A stretch of DNA of 28,960 nucleotides from Chara braunii (taxonomy: Eukaryota; Streptophyta; Charophyceae; Charales; Characeae). The notes below the pieces were generated by a model. That model saw only the letters and a list, made by a program, of their open reading frames with translations, had not been told where the DNA came from and searched no databases. Both the position numbers and the translations under genes were made by a program. Positions 17,743-26,960 of the stretch are shown here, piece after piece (position 1 is the first letter of the stretch; each line of letters begins with the position of its first letter). The stretch lies in the NCBI GenBank assembly GCA_003427395.1, contig BFEA01000547.1, positions 556,003-584,962 on the forward strand, written 5' to 3'.

Positions 17743-18289
17743 TGTTACGGACTCCGCCAGGGCTCGATCCCTGATCTGCGGATTACCACCCGCCAGGCTG
17801 CTATTTCATTTTTGAATCTCTGATCTCCGGTTCATGACTGTTGGCGCCCGCTGCAGTTGGTGCCCGTTCTCAAATCCTCCCTCTGGCACTTTCGGATTTC
17901 GATGCTTGGCGCCATCCGACATTCTGGCGCCTAGGCTCAGACGTTCGATTTTCAGTTCAGCCCCGAGGCAAATTGCACTTCTCCCCTCCGGACTCAACTT
18001 GAGTCCGGTACTTGAGTCCGGTACTTGAGTCCGGTACTTGAGACCGGACTTAAGATGAGTTCGGGCATTCAGTTTTCGGCCTCAGTGCTTGTGCTTCAGT
18101 GTGACTTGCTTCGACATTGTGCTCGGAATCCAAGATCGCAACTTTGCAACTTCGCAACTTTGTCACTTTGTGTCTACGTTCGTCGAGTCATGTCGAGTCC
18201 GTGTCGAGTTGAGTGAGTGTGTGTATGTGTGCTCTCACTCCCTCCATCTCTCTTCCCCGACCTCGCTACTCTGCCTCAGCCTCGTCACA
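17743..18289 (+). mobile_element. Element B 3' LTR (547 bp)
   Basis: It begins TGTTACGG and ends TCGTCACA. It matches 10690-11213 along its whole length, with scattered substitutions concentrated in the first 40 bases. It is longer mainly because GAGTCCGGTACTT is present three times in tandem (18001-18039) against once in the 5' copy. Confidence 0.93.
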
Positions 18290-18294
18290 AGGGA
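18290..18294 (+). other. Target-site duplication of element B, right copy
   Basis: AGGGA directly follows the 3' LTR and matches 10685-10689. Confidence 0.85.
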
Positions 18295-18720
18295 CCTTTC
18301 TTCCATGTATGTGATCCGTCCTCCCGCTCTCACATGTGTGGTGTATGATGGGATGTCGCGTCAGTCTCGGATAGGTCAGGTCATATCTTTGAGTCTCCCG
18401 CTGCGCTACATTGTGCTATTTGCATATGTATCTGGAATTACATTGCTTGTTGATGCTTTGCTGACACTGCATTGTCCATTCAAGTCCTTTTCATCACTTT
18501 GCGGATCCTTGGCTCCCCATACATTGCTCGACTGAGCATGTTTTCAGAGAGAGAGAGAGAGAGAAGCATCGTGCTTCCAATCATGAACAACCCTTAGAGT
18601 TGGAAGGGGCCGAATAAAACCACCGCCATATTTCCCTTGGATGAGCCTCTTAGCATTCCAAGTGATTCTGAATCTCACCCATTCCAAAAGACGCTTCCCC
18701 TATCTTCTCCACTACCATGT
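18295..18720. other. Flank of element B; no gene recognised
   Basis: This is the continuation of the site into which B inserted, probably the 3' part of the LTR-like block at 10050-10684. A short GA tract lies at about 18547-18563. From about 18570 the sequence looks like ordinary intergenic or intron DNA. No motif-bearing frame was seen. Confidence 0.4.
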
Positions 18721-18872
18721 TAGCTAAGTTTTCACTTCAGCCGGCACTGTGATGACATCAATAACATTCATACCGAATTTCATATCGAGCACGGTATAGC
18801 TAAGTTTTCACTGCAGCCAGCACCATGATGACATCAATAACATCCATACTGAATTTCATATCGAGCACAGTA
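18721..18872. repeat. 76-bp tandem duplication
   Basis: Positions 18721-18796 and 18797-18872 both begin TAGCTAAGTTTTCACT and end GAGCAC(G/A)GTA, with about seven mismatches. It lies in the presumed intron after the exon at 18939. Confidence 0.92.
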
Positions 18873-18938
18873 CTGCTATAGTATGCAGATGAGCAACAAC
18901 CAGAAAGCGATCAAGGATGAGGAAAGTTAACAACTTAC

Positions 18939-19278
18939 AAGTCTTTGGAGCCATCCAAGGAACGTATAGGCAGCTGCACTTGGAAGTAATCTGCATGCTG
19001 CACGGAACCGATCTTTTGCATTCTCCAGATCACCTGTCTGTAAGGCTGCTTGACCTTTAGCAATCAATTCGGCTGCAGAAGCCAGAATGTCTTCCATTTC
19101 CCTTTTCCCTGCTTCATCGGCAGCACGATCATTCTCATTGCCCATAGCTTCTTTGCCATTGCCCGAATGTCTGGTGAACTGCTCATCCTCGAACTCTTGC
19201 CTGCTTTTTCCACGCCCAGCTTTCAGAGCAGTTTCGGCACTTTCCTTTCCCTTCTCTTTCCCTTCTGTCTTCGATTGC
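18939..19278 (-). CDS. Host gene exon, TPR protein (partial)
   Basis: Read on the minus strand, a Lys/Glu/Ala-rich segment is followed by a tetratricopeptide-like helix pair. It runs from EDILASAAELIAKGQAAL, through GDLENAKDRFRAACRLLP, to AYTFLGWLQRL. The A-x-G-x-x-x-L-x-x-G-D-x-x-x-A spacing is the TPR consensus. The exon ends at a perfect donor GTAAGT (18938-18933) and begins after a pyrimidine-rich acceptor ending CTGCAG (19284-19279). The open frame extends upstream to an ATG at 19452-19454, through a Pro-rich stretch. The exon could therefore be longer if that acceptor is not used. Downstream exons would lie left of 18721 and were not found. TPR proteins are protein-binding adaptors; the specific function is unknown. 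Confidence 0.6.
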
Positions 19279-20054
19279 CTGCAGGTCAGAGGAAAAGATG
19301 GCGGCGGTGGTGGCCGGGCGGGGAAGGGGGCTGCGTTCGGCTGCCCGTTTCCAGCTTCTACCAGAACAAGATGGCCGCATCCCCGTCTGGACAGCTCATT
19401 TCCCAAATCATTTGCCACGACCTCGGATATCTGGCAACAGCCCCTCAAGCACAACGCCTGAAACCGAATATCAAAGACAAACCCGTCAGACCCTACCAGA
19501 TGCTCTTATGATGAAAATCAACATGTGCACAGTGCATGCCTTGCAGCACAGACCCTAAGCGCAATGCCTCCCTCCCTCCCTCCTTCAGGAACAGAAAGCC
19601 AAGCCCTCAGATGCCAAACATTCCATCCAGAGATGAAGACAGAGTACATGGCTTACGGGTCAGGACACAAGGCAGAATAACACCTACTGTGTGTTTGGAC
19701 GTGCTGACATCAACAGACACATGTCACCCTGCAAAAAAAAAAACAACGCACGCACGATCCACACAAAACCATCATAAAACCAATCGTGTGGACTCTATAA
19801 AACTGATATTCAATTTCACACACACTGTGCAAACTTCATCCGGAAAAAAAAAGGCAAATCAAGTCCACAGGGACCAAAGAGGCCAGCAACTCTTTTCTTT
19901 TTCCCATATTTCAGCAAAATTCATTAGAACTCTTTTCTCTTAATGAGACTTGCCAAGAAAGGCCAAGAGACGCGATGTAGATGGAAGAGTAGAAAATCAT
20001 ATATCCATTAAATTTCGTTTCCGATTCCATGCAGATAAACATTAATGAATATGT
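19279..20054. other. No gene supported
   Basis: Opposite the TPR exon lies a plus-strand ATG in a good context (AAAAGATGGCGGCGG, 19298). Its frame shows no known motif and overlaps the minus-strand frame. The rest is repeat-poor, with short A-runs near 19733 and 19844. It may hold the promoter or first exon of the TPR gene and the 3' end of the gene at 20055. Confidence 0.35.
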
Positions 20055-20140
20055 TCATGGGCCTCCGTCAAACCAATCCTTTATGCTCCACATGTCCTGA
20101 AGTGTGATGATGAATTCCGATTTGAAAGAAGTATAACGAT
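20055..20140 (-). CDS. Possible terminal exon of a host gene (partial)
   Basis: On the minus strand a pyrimidine-rich acceptor (CCTCTTCATCCCTGCAG, 20157-20141) is followed by 27 codons of protein-like sequence (RYTSFKSEFI then TLQDMWSIKDWFDGGP) and a TGA at 20057-20055. The residue mix (Trp, Phe, acidic and basic alternation) looks coding and lacks low complexity. Upstream exons were not identified; element C at 20724 may separate them. I do not recognise the family. Confidence 0.35.
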
Positions 20141-20723
20141 CTGCAGGGATGAAGAGGAGCACAATATAATGCAGCAGACCCAATTCATAAAAAACAGCTA
20201 ATTAGTAATTAGCTACTCCACAACAACTGTTTCATCATTGTCCACCACTGTCATGAGCTTTCTGACAGTCGGATGATGGGTCAATTACTCCACTAGCGCA
20301 AGGGGGAGTTTGTACTGCTGGTTTCAACGAGGGTTCTGTGCAACCTTCATCTCACTATTCAGAAGTTGATTGGAATGTTTACACACATGCCATAAACACC
20401 TATGTATACGCCTCATATTTGTAACAGTCCAGATAACCAAACAGATATACAGGACAGCAGACCAGGACTGTCCACATCAACCATGGGTTGCCTGGTTCCT
20501 CGAAATTCCGTGGATGTGTGCAGATCTAACGGGTTGCAACTTGCACGGTATATTCATTTAATAGTTCGCTAGCACTGCATGCATGTTAACTCGTTCGACA
20601 TTACTAGTTGCAATCTACATTATTCAAATTTCAGTCCTTCAGCAGAATCAAGAGTCTAAAGAACTTCGGACAATCAAAAATAAATGCACAATACGGAAAA
20701 CATACCAACCACCCCTCTCTCTC
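20141..20723. other. Intergenic or intron DNA; nothing recognised
   Basis: No motif-bearing frame was seen. It ends at the insertion point of element C, in a CT-rich stretch (CCCCTCTCTCTC). Confidence 0.45.
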
Positions 20724-21891
20724 TGTGGCATACTGCGTAGCCACACGGGCCCTGCAGGGCCCGTTCCGGACATTCAGCCTAAAAGCCTAAAACTCAGGGC
20801 TTACAGGCCCCGGTCGTTTCAGCCTGAAAGCTGAAAAACGAGGGCCTGCAGGCCCTACTCCGTTTCAGCCTATTTCTGGGTCTTTCAGACCCAGAGGTTT
20901 TCCAGCCTGAAACGGAGGGCCATTTTCAGGCCCTCATTGTTTCAACCGCCCCTAAGACTCAGGCACGTAAACAGGGATGCGAAACAGGCCAGAAATAGCC
21001 TGTTCCTCACGAGCTTGAGCAGGAGCTGCAGCTGCAGCCCCTGCCTCCCTTCGGCATTGACAAGAGCAGCCTCCTGGACTGCTCGCACGAGTCAGGAGGC
21101 AGACCCGGGTAGTTCATAGGGCTTCCCAGGCACTTCACGGGCAGGTAGTTTCAGTAGGCACTGCTGGTCTTCAGGATTCCGCCGCAGCACTCAGGAGGAG
21201 CGCTGCAGTAGTCTTCAGCGCTAGGCAGTAGTAGTAGCGCTAGCTGTAGTCTTCGGCGCTGGGCGCCCATAGCCGTAGCAGTAGTCTTCAGCGCTGGGCG
21301 CTGGTAGGTGGTAGATCGCAGAGTGGGAGAGATACTGGCGGAGGCCAGTGGTACTTACCTGTGGCGCCATCGTTCCAGCTCCATCTTCGTGGTACCTGCA
21401 TCAAGGCGCCAACTTCACAGGTTAGTACTGGACACAGAGAGAGAGAGAGAGAGTTCTTCTTCTTCCTCTTCTAAGTCCACCATCTCTTCTCACCCTCTCG
21501 CCACCTGACTTCTCAGACTACGATAGAGAGAGAAAGAGTTGTGACTTGAGACTTGACGACATTGGATCCAGACTGGACATTGGGATTCAGACATTTCAAC
21601 GAGGGACTATTTGGGCCTGTACCGAGACTTGGTGTTGACGACATTCCCATCTTCCCTCCTCTTTCGTCTAACCCCTCCTTCGTCTGTGTAAGGTTAGGGC
21701 TGGCGCAGTCTTCTTGTGTGAAGCGCCAGACCCCCTTCACACCAGATAACGATGATGATGATGTGTGTTCAGAGCTGCATTGCAATATTGATTGTTCGGA
21801 TCATTCGTATCTAAGTCTTCCACTGTGTTATCTTGTACTTTGTATTGAGAGGTCGGTTCTTGTTCTGGTCTGCACGTTACAGTATGCAACA
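20724..21891 (+). mobile_element. Element C 5' LTR (about 1168 bp)
   Basis: It begins TGTGGCATACTG, matching 28616 onward. The proposed end is TGCAACA at 21891, chosen because it gives TGT/ACA ends and the primer binding site follows two bases later. Its first 200 bases are full of inverted repeats. A GA tract with CTTCTTCTT follows at about 21437-21470. The right border is inferred, because the 3' copy is cut by the window end. Confidence 0.8.
20747..20895. repeat. Palindromes at the start of element C LTR
   Basis: Perfect 16-base palindromes GGGCCCTGCAGGGCCC (20747-20762) and AGGGCCTGCAGGCCCT (20841-20856), and an 8-base inverted repeat TCTGGGTC/GACCCAGA with a 5-base loop (20875-20895), follow within 150 bases. 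The 3' LTR keeps them (28639-28654 for the first). Confidence 0.9.
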
Positions 21892-21893
21892 GT

Positions 21894-21908
21894 TTCGTAT
21901 CGGAGCGG
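21894..21908 (+). other. Primer binding site of element C
   Basis: TTCGTATCGGAGCGG follows the LTR end after two bases. It shares ATCGGAGCGG with the element B site and resembles the initiator-Met complement TGGTATCAGAGC with a few changes. Confidence 0.6.
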
Positions 21909-22715
21909 ACCTCTCATTCAGAGGACCCGCTCAATCAAGTAGCCAGATTGCGATCTATTGATCACTCATTAGTAACGCAAGTAGGACTTCATCAAATCTC
22001 TGAATTTTTTTTATTTTTTTTTCTCGCAACAACTATCTGAAATTTCTGATATTCGCACTTCGTTTTACCTGAAAATTTCTGATACTAGTAGTTCGTTTTT
22101 ACGTAGCAAATATCTGAAAATTTATGATAAATCGCATTTCGTTTTGTCTGAAAATTCCCGATAGTAGCAGTTCCTTTCTCTGATATTTCGCATACATAGC
22201 TGAAATTTCTGAAGTTAGTATTTTCGTTCTCTAGGCATATTGGGATAACGATAGAAGTGGTCATATTCTCAGAAACTGAAATTATTCTTTCTGAAAATCG
22301 AATCTCCATTCTATCTCGCAAAGTTTTTTTTTGAAAACCGAAATCTTGCGAAGCCTACCAATATTGCGTTAGGCGTATTCGGAGGTTGCATATTCTCAGA
22401 AACTGGATTTCGTTCTCTTCGGAAAATCGCATCTTTACTCCATCTCGCAAATTTTTTTTTTCAAGATCGCAGTTTGTAAAAGCCGAAACTTTGCGGAACC
22501 TAGCCTAGATCTCGTTCATAATACTCTTCTGACATGTCCTACTCATAATANATCGACAGATATACAAAAAAAAAAAAAAGGAAGTAATCCTCTTTTATTT
22601 TTTTATTCTATTTTTTATCTGTTGATTAGGGCCGGAGGAAAGTATTGTTGGGTTGGTTGCCTACCTACGTGTTCCCTCCCACCCACCCCTTTGCATGCAT
22701 TCCGGGTTGGTACAA
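21909..22715 (+). other. Element C leader with degenerate repeats
   Basis: It is non-coding and AT-rich. From about 22036 to 22215 the words TCTGAAAATTTCTGAT and TTCGTTTT recur every 40-60 bases. A larger imperfect pair lies at 22262-22332 and 22389-22461 (both begin CATATTCTCAGAAACTG and end in ATCTCGCAA plus a T-run). A single N is at 22551 and an A-run at about 22566-22579. Confidence 0.6.
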
Positions 22716-22966
22716 TGCCACGTCAGCAGTGCCAGGTCAGACACAGTGACACGTAAGGAGTGCCACGTTAGCAGTGCCACATCAGACACAGTGCCACGTA
22801 AGCAGTGCCACGTCAGACACAGTGCCACATAAGCAGTGCCACGTCAGCAGTGCCACATCAGACACTGACACGTCAGCAGTGCCACATCAGCAGTGCCACA
22901 TCAGACAGTGCCACATAAGCAGTGCCACGTAAGCAGTGCCACATCAGACACTGCCACGTCAGCAAC
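22716..22966 (+). repeat. ACGT-core tandem array just before gag
   Basis: About 17 units of 14 or 17 bases, based on GCAGTGCCAC(G/A)T(C/A)A, end directly at the gag ATG. Four units contain exact CCACGTCA and others CCACGTAA or CCACATCA. CCACGTCA is the reverse complement of TGACGTGG, a known plant bZIP-binding core. Frames that run through the array are by-products. Confidence 0.85.
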
Positions 22967-24574
22967 ATGACGGGCCTGCCAGGCCAACTGGCCAATAAGC
23001 CCATTGCCGACTACAAGAAGCGCTTCCAGGCTCAGCTCGTTGCAATCGAGGCTGAGGAACAACGCCACTGGCAGTCAAGGCTGCCCAGCTACAGGCTGAA
23101 GAAGCAGCAACAGCAGAGAAGCTGCGGCTACAGGCCGAAGCAGACGCAGATGCCCAGGCTCGCCGCAAGGAAGCCCAGGATCTGCTGCAGCGGCATGAAG
23201 CAGCCAGCATCGACAGACTCAAGTTTTGGCACTTTGAACCGAACGGCGACGAGGCAACACCGGAAGAGCAGCATAGGGAGCTTCTCTCCAAACTCATGAC
23301 ACGGTTGTTGTGTGCTTGCAACTACCAACGGTCCGAGTTGGAGAAGCAGTACCGGAACCTGACGCAACAGCATCAGGAGTTGGCGAAGCTCCGCCACACA
23401 GTGCAGAGCCACGAGGATGCAACTCGGGCACTCAATGCCCGAATGCTGGACCTGGAGAAGGCTGTACCAGGACCAGCTGCTGGGGCTTCCAGCAGTGCAT
23501 CCTCTAGCCGCCAACTGGAGGAACGCGTTGACCACGTAGTGGCAATGCTCGGCGACATCAGCACCTTCGCTGCGCCGACCACCATCAGCAGTCAGCTGCA
23601 TAACTTGAAGACCGAGGTCCAGCAGCTGCAGTCGACGAACGCGCATGACAATCTGAAGATGTACAAGATGCCAACTTTCCAACTGGACAAGTTCGCGGAC
23701 TTACACGCAGCAGGATCCGGTCCTCTGGTGGGAAGCATTCACAACGCAACTCAGGATTCTGCCCGTAGCCAAGCATGCATACATCGGCGCCCTGTTCCTG
23801 AACTCAAAGGGAGGATGCCAGACCTGGTTGAGCCACCTGGCAACCTCTCACGGCGTCGACGTACCCGACTTGAAGGACAAAATCACATGGGAGGAACTGA
23901 CACGGCTGTGGAAGAAGCGGTTCATCGTCGACGACGCGCCGGCACTCGCCATCAACCGTCTCTTCACCATGTCACAGGGCAACACTGCAACACGGGATTG
24001 GCTCACGGAGTGGCAGAAGATTGCGGTGATGCCCAATCTGGAATTGGCATTCACGCATCTACGCCGCGAGTTCTACAACAGGTCCTGTGCGGCATTGAGC
24101 CAGGCTCTTGGTGATCGCGAGCAGTACTCAACCTTCGCTGAGATTATTGACAAGGCGAGGGAAATCATCAAGACCAACAGGTCAGCTGCACACGAGAAGT
24201 CAACATGGCAGCCGAGCTATGTGGAGAAGGTACGAACTGGTCCGTGACAGCAGCACTTCGCTGCATTCCAGTCAGACAGTGGAGATAACCCAGCAGCCAC
24301 TCCAGCATCAAGTGACGGAGATCAGGTGGCTGCTGTCCAGCCGCGAAGCAACAACAAGTCCCGCAGTAATGGGAAGGCGAAATCCGCATCGCAGGCCGAA
24401 AATGGACAGCCAGTACAAGTTCCATGGGTCAAGTTCGGCTTAACCGAGGCGGAATACAAGGTCCGCGGCCGCTACGGCAACTGCTATTGGTGCAACAACA
24501 CCAAGCACAAGACCTCCCTGTGCCAGGATCAGGGCAAGGAGGATGTGCGACCCCGCCTCAGCTCGGGAAACTGA
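22967..24574 (+). pseudogene. gag: Element C gag with CCHC zinc knuckle (broken)
   Basis: The start MTGLPGQLANKP at 22967 follows the tandem array directly. A long Gln/Glu/Ala-rich coiled-coil region follows, in one frame to about 23070 and then in another from about 23080 to 23700. The capsid domain (GGCQTWLSHLATS; WEELTRLWKKRF; FYNRSC) is in the first frame again from about 23703. One extra T at 23700-23702 explains the second shift. TGA at 24245-24247 interrupts the frame, which then runs to the zinc knuckle C-Y-W-C-x4-H-x4-C at 24482-24523 and ends at 24572-24574. The order capsid, basic linker, knuckle is standard for Gag. Confidence 0.85.
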
Positions 24575-25620
24575 GCTCCGTGGAAGGTGAGGCGACTCCA
24601 CCTTCTACTCCGCCAGATTCGGCCGCCTTGCTAGCGGCCTCCTGCACATCTGGGGAGAACGCGAATGTCGCAAGTTCTCGTTACACTTACGAGGACTATG
24701 CTGTCCACTTGGTTCCACCGCTGGACCAACCGCTCCACGTGCAACAATCCATCGCATGCACGGTTTCATCACCATCGGCAACCGATTCGGCACCCTTCGC
24801 CGTCACCTATCGTCGGGGATTCGACGTCATGGTCAAGACTTGAAGAGCTCGACCCATTGACTTTCACGAACTTCCAGTGGATGCCCGTTCCCTCGACCGG
24901 ACGATTGCCGAAACCGCATTGCAATGTGCTCATGGCACAACTGCGGGATTACTTGCACACTTCAGGACCAGCTCCGTTGATGGACGCCGGAGTAGAGGTT
25001 GTCGACCTTCACGCTTACATCGCGAAGATCAACCGCGAGTTCAAGACACAACGGTACGACGACATCGACGCACCATTGCTATATGTACGCATTCAGATCG
25101 GAGAGGCGACCTGCAACGCCTTGATCGATTGCGGAGCATCTCGCAACTACATCAACCAGGACTTCATGGTGCGCGCCGGCCTTGGCCCACGCGTCCTGAG
25201 GAAGTCCCAGCCGACGCAAGTCACGTTGGCGGACGGTCACATGCACAAGTCCATCGACCGGTGCATTGACAACGTCCCAGTGTACTTTGCCCGTCACGCA
25301 AGTGAGGCGGTGTCCTTTGACATTCTGGACACCAAATTTGACATGATCTTGGGCATGTCATGGCTGCGAAGTGAGGATCACCCGGTGAACTTCTTCCACC
25401 GCACAGTTCACATTCGTGATCGGAAAGGAGTACTAGTTCCATGCACGGTACCTCTTCCTCATCCTTCGATCAGCTGCCACGTGGTATCCGCCGCAAGCAT
25501 GCGAGTTTCCATCATCAGAGACGACATCGAGGAGATGGGGGTGTGTTTTCTCCACGCCCTCCCGCCCTATGACGCTTCATCGACGGACTCACCTTCGGAT
25601 CCACGCATCACCGAGATTCT
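24575..25620 (+). pseudogene. pro: Element C protease region
   Basis: After gag, a linker in another frame (to about 24840) is followed by a frame open through the protease. The active site is D-C-G at 25127-25135 (context ALIDCGASRNYI), with Cys in place of Ser or Thr. The C-terminal motif ILGMSWLRSEDHPVNF near 25348-25395 is well kept. Because the context is otherwise clean, D-C-G may be the normal state of this lineage and not a mutation; I recall similar forms in related elements. The linker to RT (ILDAYSDVFGG) begins near 25615. Confidence 0.8.
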
Positions 25621-26560
25621 GGACGCCTACAGCGACGTGTTTGGAGGCCCGCACGGAGTAGTACCGGATCGACCCATCCGCCACGAGATCATCCTCGAGG
25701 ACGGGGCCGTACCTCCGCGCGGTTGCATCTACCGAATGAGCGAGGAAGAGTTAAGTGTGCTTCGGGCACAACTCGACAACCTTCTGGAGAAAGGCTGGAT
25801 TCGGCCTAGCTCATCGCCATACGGTGCTCTTGTTCTCTCCGTCCGGAAGAAGAAGAAGGATCTGCGGTTGTGCATCGATTATCGCAAGCTCAACGCGCAG
25901 AAGATCAGAAACGTCGGTCGTCTCCCACGCATCGACGATCTTCTCGAGCGACTGGGCAGCGCCAAGTTTTTCTCCAAGCTGGACCTCAAGTCGGGATATC
26001 ACCAACTCGAGATTCGCAAGGACCGTTACAAGACCGCGTTTAAGACACGATATGGGCATTTGGCTGGTTATGCCATTTGGCCTTACGAATGCCCCGGCCA
26101 CTTTCCAAGCGGCTATGACAATGGAGTTCCGACACATGCTGGATCGATACGTACTTATCTATCTCGACGACATCCTGGTGTACAGTCGGAGTTTGGAGGA
26201 GCATGTGGAACACCTGCGCACCGTTTTGGAGCGGCTACGACAGGCCAAGTACAAAGCAAACCGCGACAAGTGTGAATTCGCAGGACAGGAGCTGGAGTAC
26301 TTGGGCCATTATGTGACGCCGCAAGGCATCCGTCCGCTCGCGGACAAGATCGAGGCCCTACGAGTATGGCCCGAGCCCACCAACACCACGGACGTTCGTT
26401 CATTCATGGGATTGGGGGGCTACTATCATCGATTCATCACCGGATGCTCCTGGATTGCTGCACCTATGACGAGGTTACAATCGCCAAAGGTGCCATTCGT
26501 ATTCGATGACGACGCACGCCGGTCATTCCAAGCACTTAAGGCGGCTATGCTCATGGCACC
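25621..26560 (+). pseudogene. Element C reverse transcriptase (one frameshift)
   Basis: The N-terminal half is in the protease frame: [27 protein letters not shown], and motif A FSKLDLKSGYHQL with Asp at 25982-25984. At about 26060, within YGH, the frame changes. The second half is in the other frame: [13 protein letters not shown], the active-site box Y-L-D-D at 26160-26171, LGHYVTPQGIRPL, and VRSFMGLGGYYHRF. Comparison with the motif length in element A suggests a loss of about five bases at the break. All three catalytic aspartates are still encoded. Confidence 0.9.
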
Positions 26561-26960
26561 CGTCCTTAGCATCTTTGACCCCACCCTGCCGACGCGACTG
26601 ACTACGGACACTTCCGGCTATGGCATTGGGGCAGTCTTGGAACAGCAAGACCGCGACGACTGGCACCCTGTGGAGTATTTCAGCCACAAAGTGCCTCCCA
26701 TCAACTCGCTTGATGATGCAAGGAAGAAGGAGCTACTCGCGTTCGTCATGGCTCTCAAGCGATGGCGGCACTTCCTCCTTGGGCGTCGTAGGTTCACATG
26801 GGTTACGGACAACAATCCATTGACCTACTACAAGACGCAGGATACGGTGAGCAGCACGATCGAACCATGGATGTACTTAATCGACCATCTTGACTTCACA
26901 CCGAAACATCTACCCGGCCTCTCAAATCGCGCAGCAGATGCACTCTCGCGAAGACCAAAT
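26561..26960 (+). CDS. Element C RNase H domain (intact in frame)
   Basis: TTDTSGYGIGAVLEQ, the KKELLAFVMALKRWRHFL block, VTDNNPLTYY and RAADALSRRP occur in one frame, continuous with the second half of RT. The four acidic positions are all present. This is the only pol domain of the window that has no visible break, although it cannot be made without the frameshifted parts upstream. Confidence 0.88.

Larger units (their letters stand above)
10690..18289 (+). mobile_element. Element B: complete Ty3/gypsy chromovirus, 7.6 kb
   Basis: Two direct LTRs (10690-11213 and 17743-18289), a 5-bp target duplication AGGGA on both sides, a primer binding site, gag, protease, RT, RNase H, integrase, a canonical chromodomain and a polypurine tract occur in the standard order. 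The order RT-RNase H-integrase and the C-terminal chromodomain place it in the chromovirus branch of Ty3/gypsy. The sense strand is strikingly C-rich and pyrimidine-rich, unlike element A, whose sense strand is purine-rich. Multiple stops, frameshifts, two lost catalytic residues and an integrase deletion make it non-autonomous. Its LTRs differ at many more positions than those of element C, so it is probably the older insertion. Confidence 0.93.

Noticed and set aside
19298-19558. Plus-strand gene starting ATGGCGGCGG
   Set aside because: Good start context but no recognisable domain, and it overlaps the better-supported minus-strand TPR exon region.
22716-22966. CRISPR array
   Set aside because: Units are 14-17 bases with no spacers, in a eukaryotic retrotransposon leader.
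23128-23682. Minus-strand 184-codon frame opposite gag of element C
   Set aside because: Mirror of the coiled-coil gag frame; no motif.
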